From: Halogeometricum sp. S1BR25-6
Lineage (GTDB): Archaea > Halobacteriota > Halobacteria > Halobacteriales > Haloferacaceae
Direction of reading: 5' to 3'
Length of the DNA: 64,000 nt
Assembly (NCBI RefSeq): GCF_031624495.1
Contig: NZ_JAMQOP010000001.1
Coordinates: forward strand, 682,001-746,000
A program made the translations under genes and the position numbers. Positions 46,288 to 55,021 of the stretch are shown here, piece by piece (the stretch's first letter is position 1; every line of letters starts with the position of its first letter). The notes below the pieces were generated by a model, which saw only the letters and a program-made list of their open reading frames with translations, ran no database searches and was not told the origin of the DNA.

Positions 46288-46731
46288 ATGTCGACGAAAG
46301 CAACACTGAAAACGGTCCGTCTCGACGAGCTCGAACTCGTCAGCACCACCCAAGCCGGTTCGGAGATGGACGCGAGGGTGAACTTCCCGTTCTCTCCAGC
46401 GTTCCCGGCCGCGTCCGGCCTGGAACTCGAGGGTGGACACAACGTCGTCTACTTCGAACTCGACCCTAGAACGACGTTGGCAACTCACACGGACAGCCCC
46501 GAGGAGATACTCGTCTGTCTCGACGGCTCCGAGGTCGAGGTGTGGGCCGGCGAGGCGACGGGGAGCATCGGGGCTGGCGAGTTGGTCGTCGTCCCGCCGA
46601 TGGTCCCCCACGGGTTCCGCAACACGGGTCCTGAGACCGCCCGGTTCCTGGGATTCTTCTCGGACCGAACGACTGTCTCCGAGTTCGAAGCGCCGGTCGA
46701 GCCGCTCGGTGTGACGACGCTGAGGACGTAG
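46288..46731 (+). CDS. Cupin-domain protein in cassette 1
   Basis: 147 residues from the ATG at 46288, which has a strong Shine-Dalgarno GGAGGT seven nt upstream, unusual in this mostly leaderless genome. The cupin motifs are THTDSPEEILVCLDG and GAGELVVVPPMVPHGF. It is followed by the SnoaL gene after 2 nt, so the two form an operon. The function of the pair is unknown; both folds occur in small-molecule catabolism and detoxification. Confidence 0.82.
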   Translation: MSTKATLKTVRLDELELVSTTQAGSEMDARVNFPFSPAFPAASGLELEGGHNVVYFELDPRTTLATHTDSPEEILVCLDGSEVEVWAGEATGSIGAGELVVVPPMVPHGFRNTGPETARFLGFFSDRTTVSEFEAPVEPLGVTTLRT

Positions 46732-46733
46732 CC

Positions 46734-47261
46734 ATGACGATGCAATCACCACCGGATGTCGACGTGCAGGCCGCAGCCGAATCGGAGGCGACCGCCAGAG
46801 CGTACGTGTCGATGTGGAACGACCGGGACTACGCGGCGATCCCGCGACTCGTCTCCGAAACGTTCGTGATGTACGACCCCGCCGCACCCGAAGCGGGGGT
46901 TTCGGGACCGAAGGGGGAAGTCCACGGTCGGGAGGGACTCCGCCAGTTCATGGAACTGTTGACGACGGCGTTCCCCGACTTCGAGATCACGGTCCTCGAT
47001 ATGCTCACCGACGAGACCCTGGCGATGTACGAGGTCCGACTGACGATGACCCACGAAGGGCCACTCGGTAGCCTCCCCCCAACGGGTCGACGGGTCGATG
47101 TCCGTGGCGTATCGGTTCTCCGCCTCGAAGACGGGGTCGTGGACGAACACCGATTCCATACGAACATGCAGGAGTCGGCCGAACAGCTCGGTCTGACGTT
47201 CCCGGCGATACTCGGACAGCTCCCGAAACTCCTGCTCGGCAAGCTACGCCCGTCTCGATAA
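46734..47261 (+). CDS. SnoaL-like ester cyclase-family protein
   Basis: 175 residues from the ATG at 46734 (a second ATG at 46740 is possible). It has the NTF2-like/SnoaL fold: ARAYVSMWNDRDYAAIPRLVSETFVMYDP, LTTAFPDFEITVLDML and VDVRGVSVLRLEDGVVDEH. Family members act as small hydrolases, cyclases or binding proteins. It is translationally close to the cupin gene. Confidence 0.82.
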   Translation: MTMQSPPDVDVQAAAESEATARAYVSMWNDRDYAAIPRLVSETFVMYDPAAPEAGVSGPKGEVHGREGLRQFMELLTTAFPDFEITVLDMLTDETLAMYEVRLTMTHEGPLGSLPPTGRRVDVRGVSVLRLEDGVVDEHRFHTNMQESAEQLGLTFPAILGQLPKLLLGKLRPSR

Positions 47262-47540
47262 CGTTGAGGAGGGAATCGGAGGCTGGCCGCTCTCCCTCGT
47301 CGCTCGAGAGGGGTCGTCGCTACCCCTGTTCCGAGGTGAGTTGGGTGCCGACTCTGCCCCCGCGACTGAACTCGACAACCCGTTCCGGGAGGCGGTATCG
47401 GATGGAGCCTGTGTGGTTGTGGAGAATGGCGTCGGGAACGTGAATATCCGCTCGGGAGAACTCTGCTGAAGCCATCCTCTATACTCAGCAGGCGGCATCT
47501 GTCACTATGTGTAGATTACATCGAGAATTGGCCCAAGCAG
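47262..47540. other. Gap with gene debris and a TGCTGA-N15-TCAGCA repeat
   Basis: One plus-strand frame is open with protein-like composition (GGWPLSLVAREGSSLPLFRGE, then VVVENGVGNVNIRSGEL) to TGA at 47467, but it has no start and is probably a gene remnant. It ends inside an inverted repeat TGCTGA (47464-47469) and TCAGCA (47485-47490). The same arrangement recurs at 60855-60881. Confidence 0.45.
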
Positions 47541-47933
47541 CTACTCGATCAAATCTTCCGGTGCAACACCACCGTGACTGAGCAACTCTCCGTCGAAGGT
47601 AACTAGGGTCGCATCAACATCGTTCGCTAATGCGAGGAGCACACAGTCCATTGTGTAGAGCAGAGTATCTCGCTGTAATTCATACGCTGTAATCTGGTCA
47701 CTGATTTCGGGTGCATAGATATCCACGCTACTGTAGATGTCCGACAACACCGCTTCGACGCGGTCCTACTCAACGCGCTTCTTCTTCGTCATGACTGACC
47801 GAATTTCCATGAGATTCAGAATAGATGTGCAGAACTCGTGGTCTCCGTTGAGCAACCGCGTCGCAATCTCACCACGACTCGGTTCGTCAGTCAAACTGGC
47901 GATGAAGACGTTCGTATCGATAAAGAACTTCAT
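47541..47933 (-). pseudogene. VapC-like PIN-domain toxin gene interrupted by an in-frame TAG
   Basis: From the ATG at 47931-47933 the minus strand reads MKFFIDTNVFIASLTDE through KKKRVE (55 codons), then TAG at 47766-47768. It continues in frame with DRVEAVLSDIYSSVDIYAPE and YTMDCVLLALA to LVTFDGELLSHGG and a TAG at 47541. All four PIN acidic positions (IDTNV, LMEIR, TMDC, TFDGE) are kept. The stop fits a CAG to TAG change between Glu and Asp. A truncated antitoxin-like frame precedes it. Confidence 0.78.
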
Positions 47934-48127
47934 TCCCGCTTTCGTTCGTCACGTACCGCTTCTACGGAATCAACAGTGACATCTGCAAGTCGGCCTGAAA
48001 GCAGGTCACCGAGTCGAGGCCGAGGTTCGTCGTTGTCTGACGATTCATCGTCCAATTCGCGGTGTTGCGTAGCTACCCATTGTCGGTGCTTGCAGACTCC
48101 CTGTAAATCGTTTTCTCTGTTCGAGAT
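47930..48127 (-). pseudogene. Truncated antitoxin-like fragment upstream of the PIN gene
   Basis: A minus-strand frame without a start codon reads WVATQHRELDDESSDNDE and RLGDLLSGRLADVTVDSVEA, ending RDERKRE with TGA overlapping the PIN ATG (ATGA). Overlapping VapB-VapC pairs are the rule. The N-terminal DNA-binding part seems to have been removed by the insertion-sequence end that follows. Confidence 0.45.
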
Positions 48128-48199
48128 TCACCTCACCGGGTACACCCTCTGTATCTCGCAAGTGTGTTCTGTCAGTTACTGAGGGTTTCAACAGAGTCC
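48128..48199 (-). mobile_element. Decayed insertion-sequence end, right boundary of cassette 1
   Basis: Read on the minus strand from 48199 it begins GGACTCTGTTGAAACCCTC and includes GATACAGAGGGTG, the counterpart in inverted orientation of the ends at 44635 and 59179. It lies 1 nt from the stop of the asparagine-synthase-like gene. No transposase gene remains. Confidence 0.6.
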
Positions 48200-48200
48200 G

Positions 48201-50162
48201 TCAGTTCGGTTTCGTCTGCGTCTCTTTTTCCTCGCCCACCTCGGACTCCGACTCCGATTCAGACCCCCGGTTCGACTCCGGGTCCGACACCTCGGATTCG
48301 GCCTCGCCGTCGGTGCCCAGCGCCATTCGCTGAACGGCGGGCATCTGGAGGAACGACAGCAGCGTGTACAGCACGTACGTGTGCTCGGCGCCGTTCAGGT
48401 GGTCCTGATAGACCCGCGTCGCCGCCTCGCGGTCGATGAACGGCAGTGCGTCCATCAGCGGGGCCTTCTCGCGGAGCTTCTTCTGGGCGAAGTCGTGCGT
48501 GCGGAGCAGTTCCGTGGAGTTCGTCCACGGCTTGTCCGACATGTACGGTTCGGGCGAGCGGTCCGGCGAGAGGTGCTTGCGGGAGAACGCGTTCGCGTGG
48601 TGCAGGAGGAACTGAGTGGGGAACGACTTCGTGAGCGGGACGCCCGTCGACGCGTGCGGCACTCGGGCGAGGTCGTCGTCCAGCGCCACCGTCGTCGCGT
48701 CGATGACGTTCCGCCGCATCCGGTGTCGCATCGGGAGTTCCAGCGCCAGTTCGACGAGGCGGTTGTCGAAGAACGGACTCCAGTGCGAGGTCATGCCGTT
48801 CAGCGCGTGGAAGAAGTAGTCGGACTTGTTCGAGAACGGGTAGAAGTCGTCGAAGAAGACGAGTTCGCGAACCGACCGGTAGTTCACGCCGTGGTGGTCG
48901 ACGCCGTCGTTCGAGACGATGTTCCGTTCGAGTATCTCGGTGAGGTCCGAAGAGCACTCCAGGTACTCCGGGAGCGGCTTCGCGCGGCGTTCGATGTGCT
49001 CGCGCACGCTCGTCGTCCGCTTAGCCATCGGGAGGTCGAACTTCCCGAGCGGACCCAACTGGACCTGCGGCGACGGGAAGGCGTGCTCTCTGAACAGTGT
49101 GTCGGCGCCCAGCCCCGAGATGAGCACGTCGACCTCCTCGCGGATGCGGTCGCCGAACTCCGTGATGTGGGCCTCGCTGAACCGGCCGTGGAAGTTCATC
49201 TGCTTGGGCGTCGATTCGAGCATGCGCGCGTGGTTGTCCCGGTCGCGCCGCAGCAGGCTGAACTCGCGGTCCGCCGCGAACGCCACCTGCTCTGCGACCT
49301 GCGCCTCGCGGTTCAGCCAGCCGGCGGTGTGGTAGGTGCGCAGGTCGATGTCGGGGTCGACGCCGGCGAGGATGGCCCGCGAGTCGCTGCCGCCGCTGAG
49401 CAGCAGTCCGTACGTCAGGTCGGGGTCGAGTCGCTCTTCGAGCACCGTCTCGAACCGGTCGACGAACCGCTCGGCGAACGACGAGAACGGCTCGTCGACC
49501 GGGTCGTACCGCGGCCGCCAGTAGCGCTCGGTGTCGACGGTACCCGATTCGAGGTCGACGGTCGTAATCGAGGACGGAAGCAGTTCCTCGACGCCGGTAA
49601 AGGGCGTCCGCACGCCGCCGACGGCGCCGAGCGTGAAGTACTCGGCCAGATACTCCACGTCGAACTCCGCGTCGACGTTCGGGCGGACGGGCAGCGACTG
49701 CATCTGCGTCGAGAAGACGAACGTCTCCTCGTCCGGGTCGACGCGGTACACCGGGCGGGTGCCGAGGCGGTCGGTGACGACGTGGGCTTTGCGCTCGTCG
49801 ACGTCGTAGACGACGACGACGAACGACCCGTTTAGCCCGGCGGCGAACTGCTCGCCGTCGGCCTCGTACCGCCGGGCGCAGAATTCCGCGATGGTCGCCG
49901 CGTCGTCCGCCGAGCGCGGGCGGTAGCCGTCGTCGCCGTCGGGGCTCTCGTACCCCCAGACGTTTCCGTACGCCCACACGAGCGTTCCGTCGTCGGTCTC
50001 GGCGGGTTGCTCGTTCTCGGCGCCGGGATGCGCCGACCATCCGACGGCGACGCGTTCGTCGACGAACCGCCCGCGCTGTTCCTCGCCCGTCCACGAGAGG
50101 TCGTCTCTCATCTCGTCGATCGAGTGGTCTCGCGCGCCGAGGACGCCACAGATTCCTGTCAT
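48201..50162 (-). CDS. Asparagine-synthase-like amidotransferase in a glycan cluster
   Basis: 653 residues. The N-terminal Ntn-glutaminase-like domain (MTGICGVLGARDHS, then GLNGSFVVVVYD, DRLGTRPVYR) is joined to an AsnB synthetase domain with the pyrophosphatase loop LLLSGGSDSRAI near residue 260 and ISGLGADTLF. The usual catalytic Cys at position 2 is at position 5 here, so glutaminase activity needs trimming or is lost. The C-tail is a Ser/Glu repeat. Such proteins often occur in polysaccharide loci. It is probably co-transcribed with the flippase gene upstream. Confidence 0.85.
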   Translation of the reverse strand: MTGICGVLGARDHSIDEMRDDLSWTGEEQRGRFVDERVAVGWSAHPGAENEQPAETDDGTLVWAYGNVWGYESPDGDDGYRPRSADDAATIAEFCARRYEADGEQFAAGLNGSFVVVVYDVDERKAHVVTDRLGTRPVYRVDPDEETFVFSTQMQSLPVRPNVDAEFDVEYLAEYFTLGAVGGVRTPFTGVEELLPSSITTVDLESGTVDTERYWRPRYDPVDEPFSSFAERFVDRFETVLEERLDPDLTYGLLLSGGSDSRAILAGVDPDIDLRTYHTAGWLNREAQVAEQVAFAADREFSLLRRDRDNHARMLESTPKQMNFHGRFSEAHITEFGDRIREEVDVLISGLGADTLFREHAFPSPQVQLGPLGKFDLPMAKRTTSVREHIERRAKPLPEYLECSSDLTEILERNIVSNDGVDHHGVNYRSVRELVFFDDFYPFSNKSDYFFHALNGMTSHWSPFFDNRLVELALELPMRHRMRRNVIDATTVALDDDLARVPHASTGVPLTKSFPTQFLLHHANAFSRKHLSPDRSPEPYMSDKPWTNSTELLRTHDFAQKKLREKAPLMDALPFIDREAATRVYQDHLNGAEHTYVLYTLLSFLQMPAVQRMALGTDGEAESEVSDPESNRGSESESESEVGEEKETQTKPN

Positions 50163-50243
50163 TGTCGGGTGGGTACGTGTTGGTCTTCGAGCGACGCGGC
50201 GGGGGTCGGGTCGGGGGAATGGTGCTGTGATATCATGGTGTCG

Positions 50244-51761
50244 TTAGCTTCGGACGGCACCGAGAACGGTTTCCAGGTCGCTGCGTATCTCCCAGGTCGA
50301 GCGGGATTCGACGACGGCCACCGCCGCGATGTAGACGGCGACGCCGGCGACGACGAGGCAGACGAACTCCGCGATGGCGGGAATCCCGGAGAGAGCCGGT
50401 CGAAGCGCGTACAGCGCGCCTCCCATAACGGCGCTCGCGAGGACCGGATACATCAACTCGGTGAGGAAGCGTCGGTGGCTCCCGTTCACGCTGCGGACGG
50501 CGACGTGAACCTTGATGGGCACGATGACGAGGACGAACACGCCCGCGATGAGGCCGACGGTCCCGACGATGCCGTACCGGGTCGTCGCCGGGTAGATGAG
50601 CGCCCCCGTCAGCGCCAGTCTGAGGAGGTTGATCTTCGTGTTGTAGTCGGGGTGGCCGAGGGCGTTCCAGATGTCGTTGAACGCGGATGTGAGCGAGGAG
50701 AATGCCCCGTAGACGGCGACGATCTGCATCACCGGGATGACGGGGAGCCACTGCTCGCCGAGGAACCCGCGGACGAACGGGTCGGCGGTCAAGACGACGC
50801 CGACTGCGGCGGGGAACGACGCGAACGAGAGGACCCTGACCGTCTTGTTCACCGCGTCGGCCAGCGCGTCTGCGTCGCCTTGGAGCTTCGAGTAGACGGG
50901 GAACGCGACCGTCGAGAGGCTCCGCGAGAGCTCCATCGTCGGCGTCTTGCCGAGGCGGTAGCCCATCTGGTAGAACCCGAGCGCGGCCGTCGTCAGGAGC
51001 CAGCCGACCACCCAGTCGTCGCCGCTGACCAGGAGGAAGCTGATTCCGCTCGTGGCGGTGATCCACTTGCCGTAGCCGAACAGCTCCCGGGCGTGGTCGA
51101 GCCGGAAGTCGAACCCCGGCCGGCGGCTGTCCAGGGCGTAGGAGGCGACGAGTTTCGCCACGTCGGCGGCGATGAACCCGTAGACGATGGCCCAGACGTC
51201 GCCCAGGACGAACGCCAGGGAGACGGCGACGACGAACTCCGTCACCGACCCGCTCATGTTGAACGCGAACTTCTTGTGCAGGTCGAGGGACTTCTCGAAG
51301 TAGACGATGCTCGGGTTGAACAGCCCGGCGACGAGCGCCGAGAGGGCGATGGCCTTCAGTATCGGTTCGACGACGGGTTCGCCGAAGAACGACGCCGCGA
51401 GCGGGGAGGCGACGACGAGGACGGCCGCGATGACCGCCCCGCGGGCCATCTGGAGCCCCCACATGCTGTCGAGGTACTCGTCGACGTTCGCCTCGGGACG
51501 CTGGACGAGCGCCCGGTCGATGCCGAGCCGGGAGAACCGGTTCAGCGCCGAGTACGTCACGAGCGCGATGCCCATGAGACCGATGTCTCTCGGGGTGAGC
51601 AGGCGCGCGAGGATGATCATCATCACGACCTGTAGCCCGCGCGACCCGAGGTTGGTCCCGACGGCCCAGATGCCGGACTTCACCGTCTGCGACATCAGGT
51701 CGCCGTCCGGTCGGAGGGTTCGGAGGACGGTCCGAAGGGCCGATTTCAAACGGTCGAGCAT
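50244..51761 (-). CDS. Polysaccharide flippase (Wzx/MATE-like)
   Basis: 505 residues with about 12-14 hydrophobic helices, starting with a basic amphipathic N-terminus and VKSGIWAVGTNLGSRGLQ, the usual entry of the WzxC/RfbX branch. The loop RPEANVDEYLDSMWGLQMARG fits the same group. It should move a lipid-linked oligosaccharide across the membrane. The asparagine-synthase-like gene follows 81 nt downstream on the same strand, and the ATP-grasp genes diverge 253 nt away. Confidence 0.87.
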   Translation of the reverse strand: MLDRLKSALRTVLRTLRPDGDLMSQTVKSGIWAVGTNLGSRGLQVVMMIILARLLTPRDIGLMGIALVTYSALNRFSRLGIDRALVQRPEANVDEYLDSMWGLQMARGAVIAAVLVVASPLAASFFGEPVVEPILKAIALSALVAGLFNPSIVYFEKSLDLHKKFAFNMSGSVTEFVVAVSLAFVLGDVWAIVYGFIAADVAKLVASYALDSRRPGFDFRLDHARELFGYGKWITATSGISFLLVSGDDWVVGWLLTTAALGFYQMGYRLGKTPTMELSRSLSTVAFPVYSKLQGDADALADAVNKTVRVLSFASFPAAVGVVLTADPFVRGFLGEQWLPVIPVMQIVAVYGAFSSLTSAFNDIWNALGHPDYNTKINLLRLALTGALIYPATTRYGIVGTVGLIAGVFVLVIVPIKVHVAVRSVNGSHRRFLTELMYPVLASAVMGGALYALRPALSGIPAIAEFVCLVVAGVAVYIAAVAVVESRSTWEIRSDLETVLGAVRS

Positions 51762-52014
51762 GTCGGTCGCGGCTTCCTCTCGGCCGCCGAGATAGTCCGC
51801 AGAATCCGGTTCGGCGAGGGCTCCCAGTCGGTAACGGGAGCGAGGACGCTATCGAGTACTCTCACTCTTCGTTGCTCTCTCGCGCGTCGTCCTTATACCT
51901 ACGGCATTATCGCACGAGCTGTTTCTCGCTCTCACTCGGAGCAGCCGTCTCGGGACGTCTCCGGGGGCGGACCAGTCCGATTTTATGTGACGGACGCGTC
52001 GACTTCACACTATA
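51762..52014. promoter_or_regulatory. Divergent promoter region of the glycan cluster
   Basis: No gene is seen. AT-rich spots CTTATACCTA (about 51890) and GATTTTATGTG (about 51979) are candidate TATA boxes, the latter about 32 nt before the ATP-grasp ATG at 52015. Shared control of the two arms is possible. Confidence 0.45.
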
Positions 52015-53193
52015 ATGAGAGAGGACTCCCTGCGATACGCGCTCCTCAAACCGCTCCGCGACCGCGCGGGCGCCGGCTACCGAGGACTGTCAGACCGACT
52101 CTCCATCTTCGCGACGCTCCTCGACCGGGAACTCTCGACCGGTCTGTCCGTCGATATCCCGTTCGAGCGGCGTCTGTGGCTCTGGCAGCGTGGATTCACG
52201 AGTCGGTCGAGCGCCCTGTACGACCTCGACGAGGACAACTACCGGCAGTTCGTCTCCGACCTGCAACACGAACGGGCGAACGACATCGCCGAACCGTGGG
52301 ACACCGTCGTGAGCAACAAGCTGACGTTCTACCTCCTGTTCAGTTCCTACGCCGAGCACCTGCCCGACTGCTACGGCGTCGTCGGCGACGGCGAACTCCG
52401 ACGCAGTTCGCCGACGATGCCCACCGCGCCGTGGGAGGCGCCGTCCGACGAGTTGAACGGCGTCGAACGCCACGACGCCGTCCGGTGGGTCGACCGCTAC
52501 CTCGGCCGCCGGGAGGCGCTGGTGCTCAAGCCCATCTACGGGCACGGCGGCCGCGGCGTGTTCGTCTGCCGGCGGCCCGAGGGGGAGGACTCGAACGAAG
52601 ACTACCTCGTCAACGGCGAGGCGAAGACGGACGCGGAGTTCGCGGCGTTCCTCGACGACCTCTCGGAGTACCTCGCCTGGGAGTTCGCCGAACAGGCCGA
52701 CTACGCCGACGACCTGTATCCCGAGTCGACAAACACGCTGCGCGTGCTCACCCTGTGGGACTACGAGGCCGACGAGCCGTTCGTCTCGGGGGCCGTCCAC
52801 CGCGTCGGAACGGCCGACTCCGCGCCCGTCGACAACTGGAGCAGCGGCGGCCTCTCCGCGATGGTGACCGACGACGACGAGTTGAGCGCCGGCGCCCAGT
52901 GGCTCCCCGAGGAGGGCGAGGTGCGCTGGTTCGACACCCACCCCGACACGGGCGAACAAATCGAGGGCGCGCGCGTGCCCGAGTGGTCGTCCGTCCGCCG
53001 GCAAATCGAGGAGATGGCCGCCGAGTATCCCTCGCTCCCCCGTCTCGGCTGGGACATCGTCCTCACCGGCGAGGGCGAGTTCGTCGTCCTCGAAGTGAAC
53101 GCTCACACCGCGACGCGGACGTTCCAGGTGCACAAGCCGCTGCTGGAGGACCCGCGCGTCCGCGCGTTCTACGAGCACCACGACTGCCTCTAG
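52015..53193 (+). CDS. Sugar-transfer-associated ATP-grasp protein, copy 1
   Basis: 392 residues. The ATP-grasp core has ALVLKPIYGHGGRGVFVC (Lys and glycine-rich loop), LAWEFAEQADYADDLYP, TNTLRVLTLWDYEADEPFV, then the metal-binding end LGWDIVLTGEGEFVVLEVNAHT. The fold matches the sugar-transfer-associated ATP-grasp group (alpha-L-glutamate-ligase-like), found in polysaccharide loci. It may ligate an amino acid or similar carboxylate; the substrate is unknown. A paralogue follows 76 nt later. Confidence 0.82.
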   Translation: MREDSLRYALLKPLRDRAGAGYRGLSDRLSIFATLLDRELSTGLSVDIPFERRLWLWQRGFTSRSSALYDLDEDNYRQFVSDLQHERANDIAEPWDTVVSNKLTFYLLFSSYAEHLPDCYGVVGDGELRRSSPTMPTAPWEAPSDELNGVERHDAVRWVDRYLGRREALVLKPIYGHGGRGVFVCRRPEGEDSNEDYLVNGEAKTDAEFAAFLDDLSEYLAWEFAEQADYADDLYPESTNTLRVLTLWDYEADEPFVSGAVHRVGTADSAPVDNWSSGGLSAMVTDDDELSAGAQWLPEEGEVRWFDTHPDTGEQIEGARVPEWSSVRRQIEEMAAEYPSLPRLGWDIVLTGEGEFVVLEVNAHTATRTFQVHKPLLEDPRVRAFYEHHDCL

Positions 53194-53269
53194 TCGAGCG
53201 GCCGACCTACCCCGACCCGTCGTCTCCGAGCCGGGTCGGTTAAGTCGGGACGCCGTCGAGTACCGGCAA

Positions 53270-54436
53270 ATGATCGACGACGACCTGCTGGCGCGGTTGT
53301 CCGAGTCGTCCCCGACGGGGACGACGGCGACGCAGTCCGTCTACCGACGGCTGTCGGTGCTGGAAACGCTCTTCGAGCGGGAGGTGGTCTCCGGCTCCTC
53401 CGTTTCGCTGCCACGGGAGCGGCGGCTCTCGCTGTGGCGACACGGCTTCACCAGTCGGTCGGGCGTCCTCTTCGACGTCGAGGAGGGCCGGTACGACGAG
53501 TACCTCTCGGACTACCAGCTCGAACGGTTGGACTCGCTCGGCGGGCCGTGGGGCGCGGTGGTGAAGAACAAGCTCGCCCAGTACCTCTTGCTCGACGCGT
53601 TCCGCGAGCACCTGCCCGCCCTCTACGGCGTGCTCGACGGCGGCGAACTGAAGCGGCGGCCGGCGTTCGCGTCCTACGAGGGGTCGGGCCCGCGCCGTAT
53701 CGACGCCGTCCCGTGGCTCCGCGACCACCTCGACGGGGAGGGTGCGCTGGTGCTCAAGCCCATCTACGGCTACGGCGGGTCCGGCGTATACGTGTGTGAA
53801 GCGGTCGGCGGAGACGACGAAGACGGAGACCGGTCGAACGGCGACTATCTCGTCAACGGCGAGGCGAAGACGGCGGCGGAGTTCTCGGCGCTCGTCGAGG
53901 AGTTGGAGGAGTACCTCGTCTGGGAGTTCGTCGAGCAGGCCGGCTACGCCGACGACCTGTTCCCCGACGCGGTGCACACGCTGCGCGTGCTCACCCTCTG
54001 GGACCCCGACGCCGACGAACCGTTCGTCTCGAAGGCGGTCCACCGCGTCGGGACGGCCGACTCCGCGCCCGTCGACAACTGGAGTCGCGGCGGCCTCTCG
54101 GCCGAGATTCGAGAGGACGGGACGCTCGGCCCGGCCGCCTACTGGTCGGACGACGACCACGAGCGCCGGTGGTTTCAGCGCCACCCCGACACCGACGCGC
54201 GAATCGAGGGCACGGAGATTCCGGGCTGGTCGGCGATACGCGACCGACTGCTCGAACTGGCGTCGTCTATGCCGTACCTCCCGCGCGTGGGGTGGGACGT
54301 CGTCGTCACCGGCGAGGGCGAGTTCGTCGTTCTCGAACTCAACTCCCACGCGGGCGTGGAGACCCTACAGGTCCACGGGCCGCTCCTCCGGGACGAGCGC
54401 ACGCGCCGCTTTTACGAGTACCACGGGTTCGCGTAG
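53270..54436 (+). CDS. Sugar-transfer-associated ATP-grasp protein, copy 2
   Basis: 388 residues and clearly paralogous to the preceding gene along its whole length: shared WRHGFTSRS-type segment, ALVLKPIYGYGGSGVYVC, HRVGTADSAPVDNWSRGGLSA, LELNSHAG. The two diverge mostly in the first 60 residues and in the surface loops. A tandem duplication followed by divergence suggests two related but distinct ligation steps, or alternative substrates. Confidence 0.82.
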   Translation: MIDDDLLARLSESSPTGTTATQSVYRRLSVLETLFEREVVSGSSVSLPRERRLSLWRHGFTSRSGVLFDVEEGRYDEYLSDYQLERLDSLGGPWGAVVKNKLAQYLLLDAFREHLPALYGVLDGGELKRRPAFASYEGSGPRRIDAVPWLRDHLDGEGALVLKPIYGYGGSGVYVCEAVGGDDEDGDRSNGDYLVNGEAKTAAEFSALVEELEEYLVWEFVEQAGYADDLFPDAVHTLRVLTLWDPDADEPFVSKAVHRVGTADSAPVDNWSRGGLSAEIREDGTLGPAAYWSDDDHERRWFQRHPDTDARIEGTEIPGWSAIRDRLLELASSMPYLPRVGWDVVVTGEGEFVVLELNSHAGVETLQVHGPLLRDERTRRFYEYHGFA

Positions 54437-54466
54437 GCGTCGGAGAGCGCGTCGATCCGAGACGGG

Positions 54467-54916
54467 CTATCGGTCGTCCGATTCTCGGACGGTGGTGACG
54501 GGTATCGGCGACTCCCGCACCAGCGTCCTGGCGACGTCCCCGACGACGAGTTCTTCGAGTCGCGACTGCCCGTGGACGCCAACGACGATGAGGTCCGCGC
54601 CGTACTCCTCGGCGGCCTTCACGATCATCTCCGCGGCCTGACCGACCGCGACGCCCGTCCGAATCTGCACGTCTTTCTCGCCCGCTATCTCCTCGGCGAC
54701 GGTGAAGAGGTCTCGCGCGTGGTCGCGGCGTTCGTCGAGCCAGTCGTCCCACTCGCTCGGGTGGTCGCCCCACCCCGCCGCCGCCGTCTCGTCGCTGTTT
54801 TCGTCGACGACGTACAGGACGGTGATGCTCTCGCTTCCGTACTCCGCGCAGGCGTAGCGCAGCGCTCGCTCGGCGAGCGGCGACCCGTCGAAGGGGACGA
54901 GGACGTGGTTCGGCAT
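54467..54916 (-). CDS. Universal stress protein (UspA family)
   Basis: 149 residues, a single UspA domain starting HVLVPFDGSPLAERALRYA. The nucleotide loop reads GVHGQSRLEELVVGDVA: the G-x2-G-x9-G pattern is kept, but the following Ser/Thr is Asp, so ATP binding may be altered. The long acidic helix (HPSEWDDWLDERRDHARDLF) is an insert relative to the shortest members. The role in stress tolerance is general to the family. Confidence 0.88.
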   Translation of the reverse strand: MPNHVLVPFDGSPLAERALRYACAEYGSESITVLYVVDENSDETAAAGWGDHPSEWDDWLDERRDHARDLFTVAEEIAGEKDVQIRTGVAVGQAAEMIVKAAEEYGADLIVVGVHGQSRLEELVVGDVARTLVRESPIPVTTVRESDDR

Positions 54917-55021
54917 ATCCGAGAGTACGGCGCCGAGCGTATTAGGCGTGTAATTCGAGAAACACGTGCGGCGCTGCGCGCTCGACTCCTCAAAGACGCG
55001 CGGCGTGTTCGGCCGCCGCGG

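Noticed and set aside
44635-48199. Genuine reassignment of stop codons in this organism
   Set aside because: TAG, TAA and TGA all end normal core genes throughout the window, so a global recoding is excluded; only local readthrough or decay remain.
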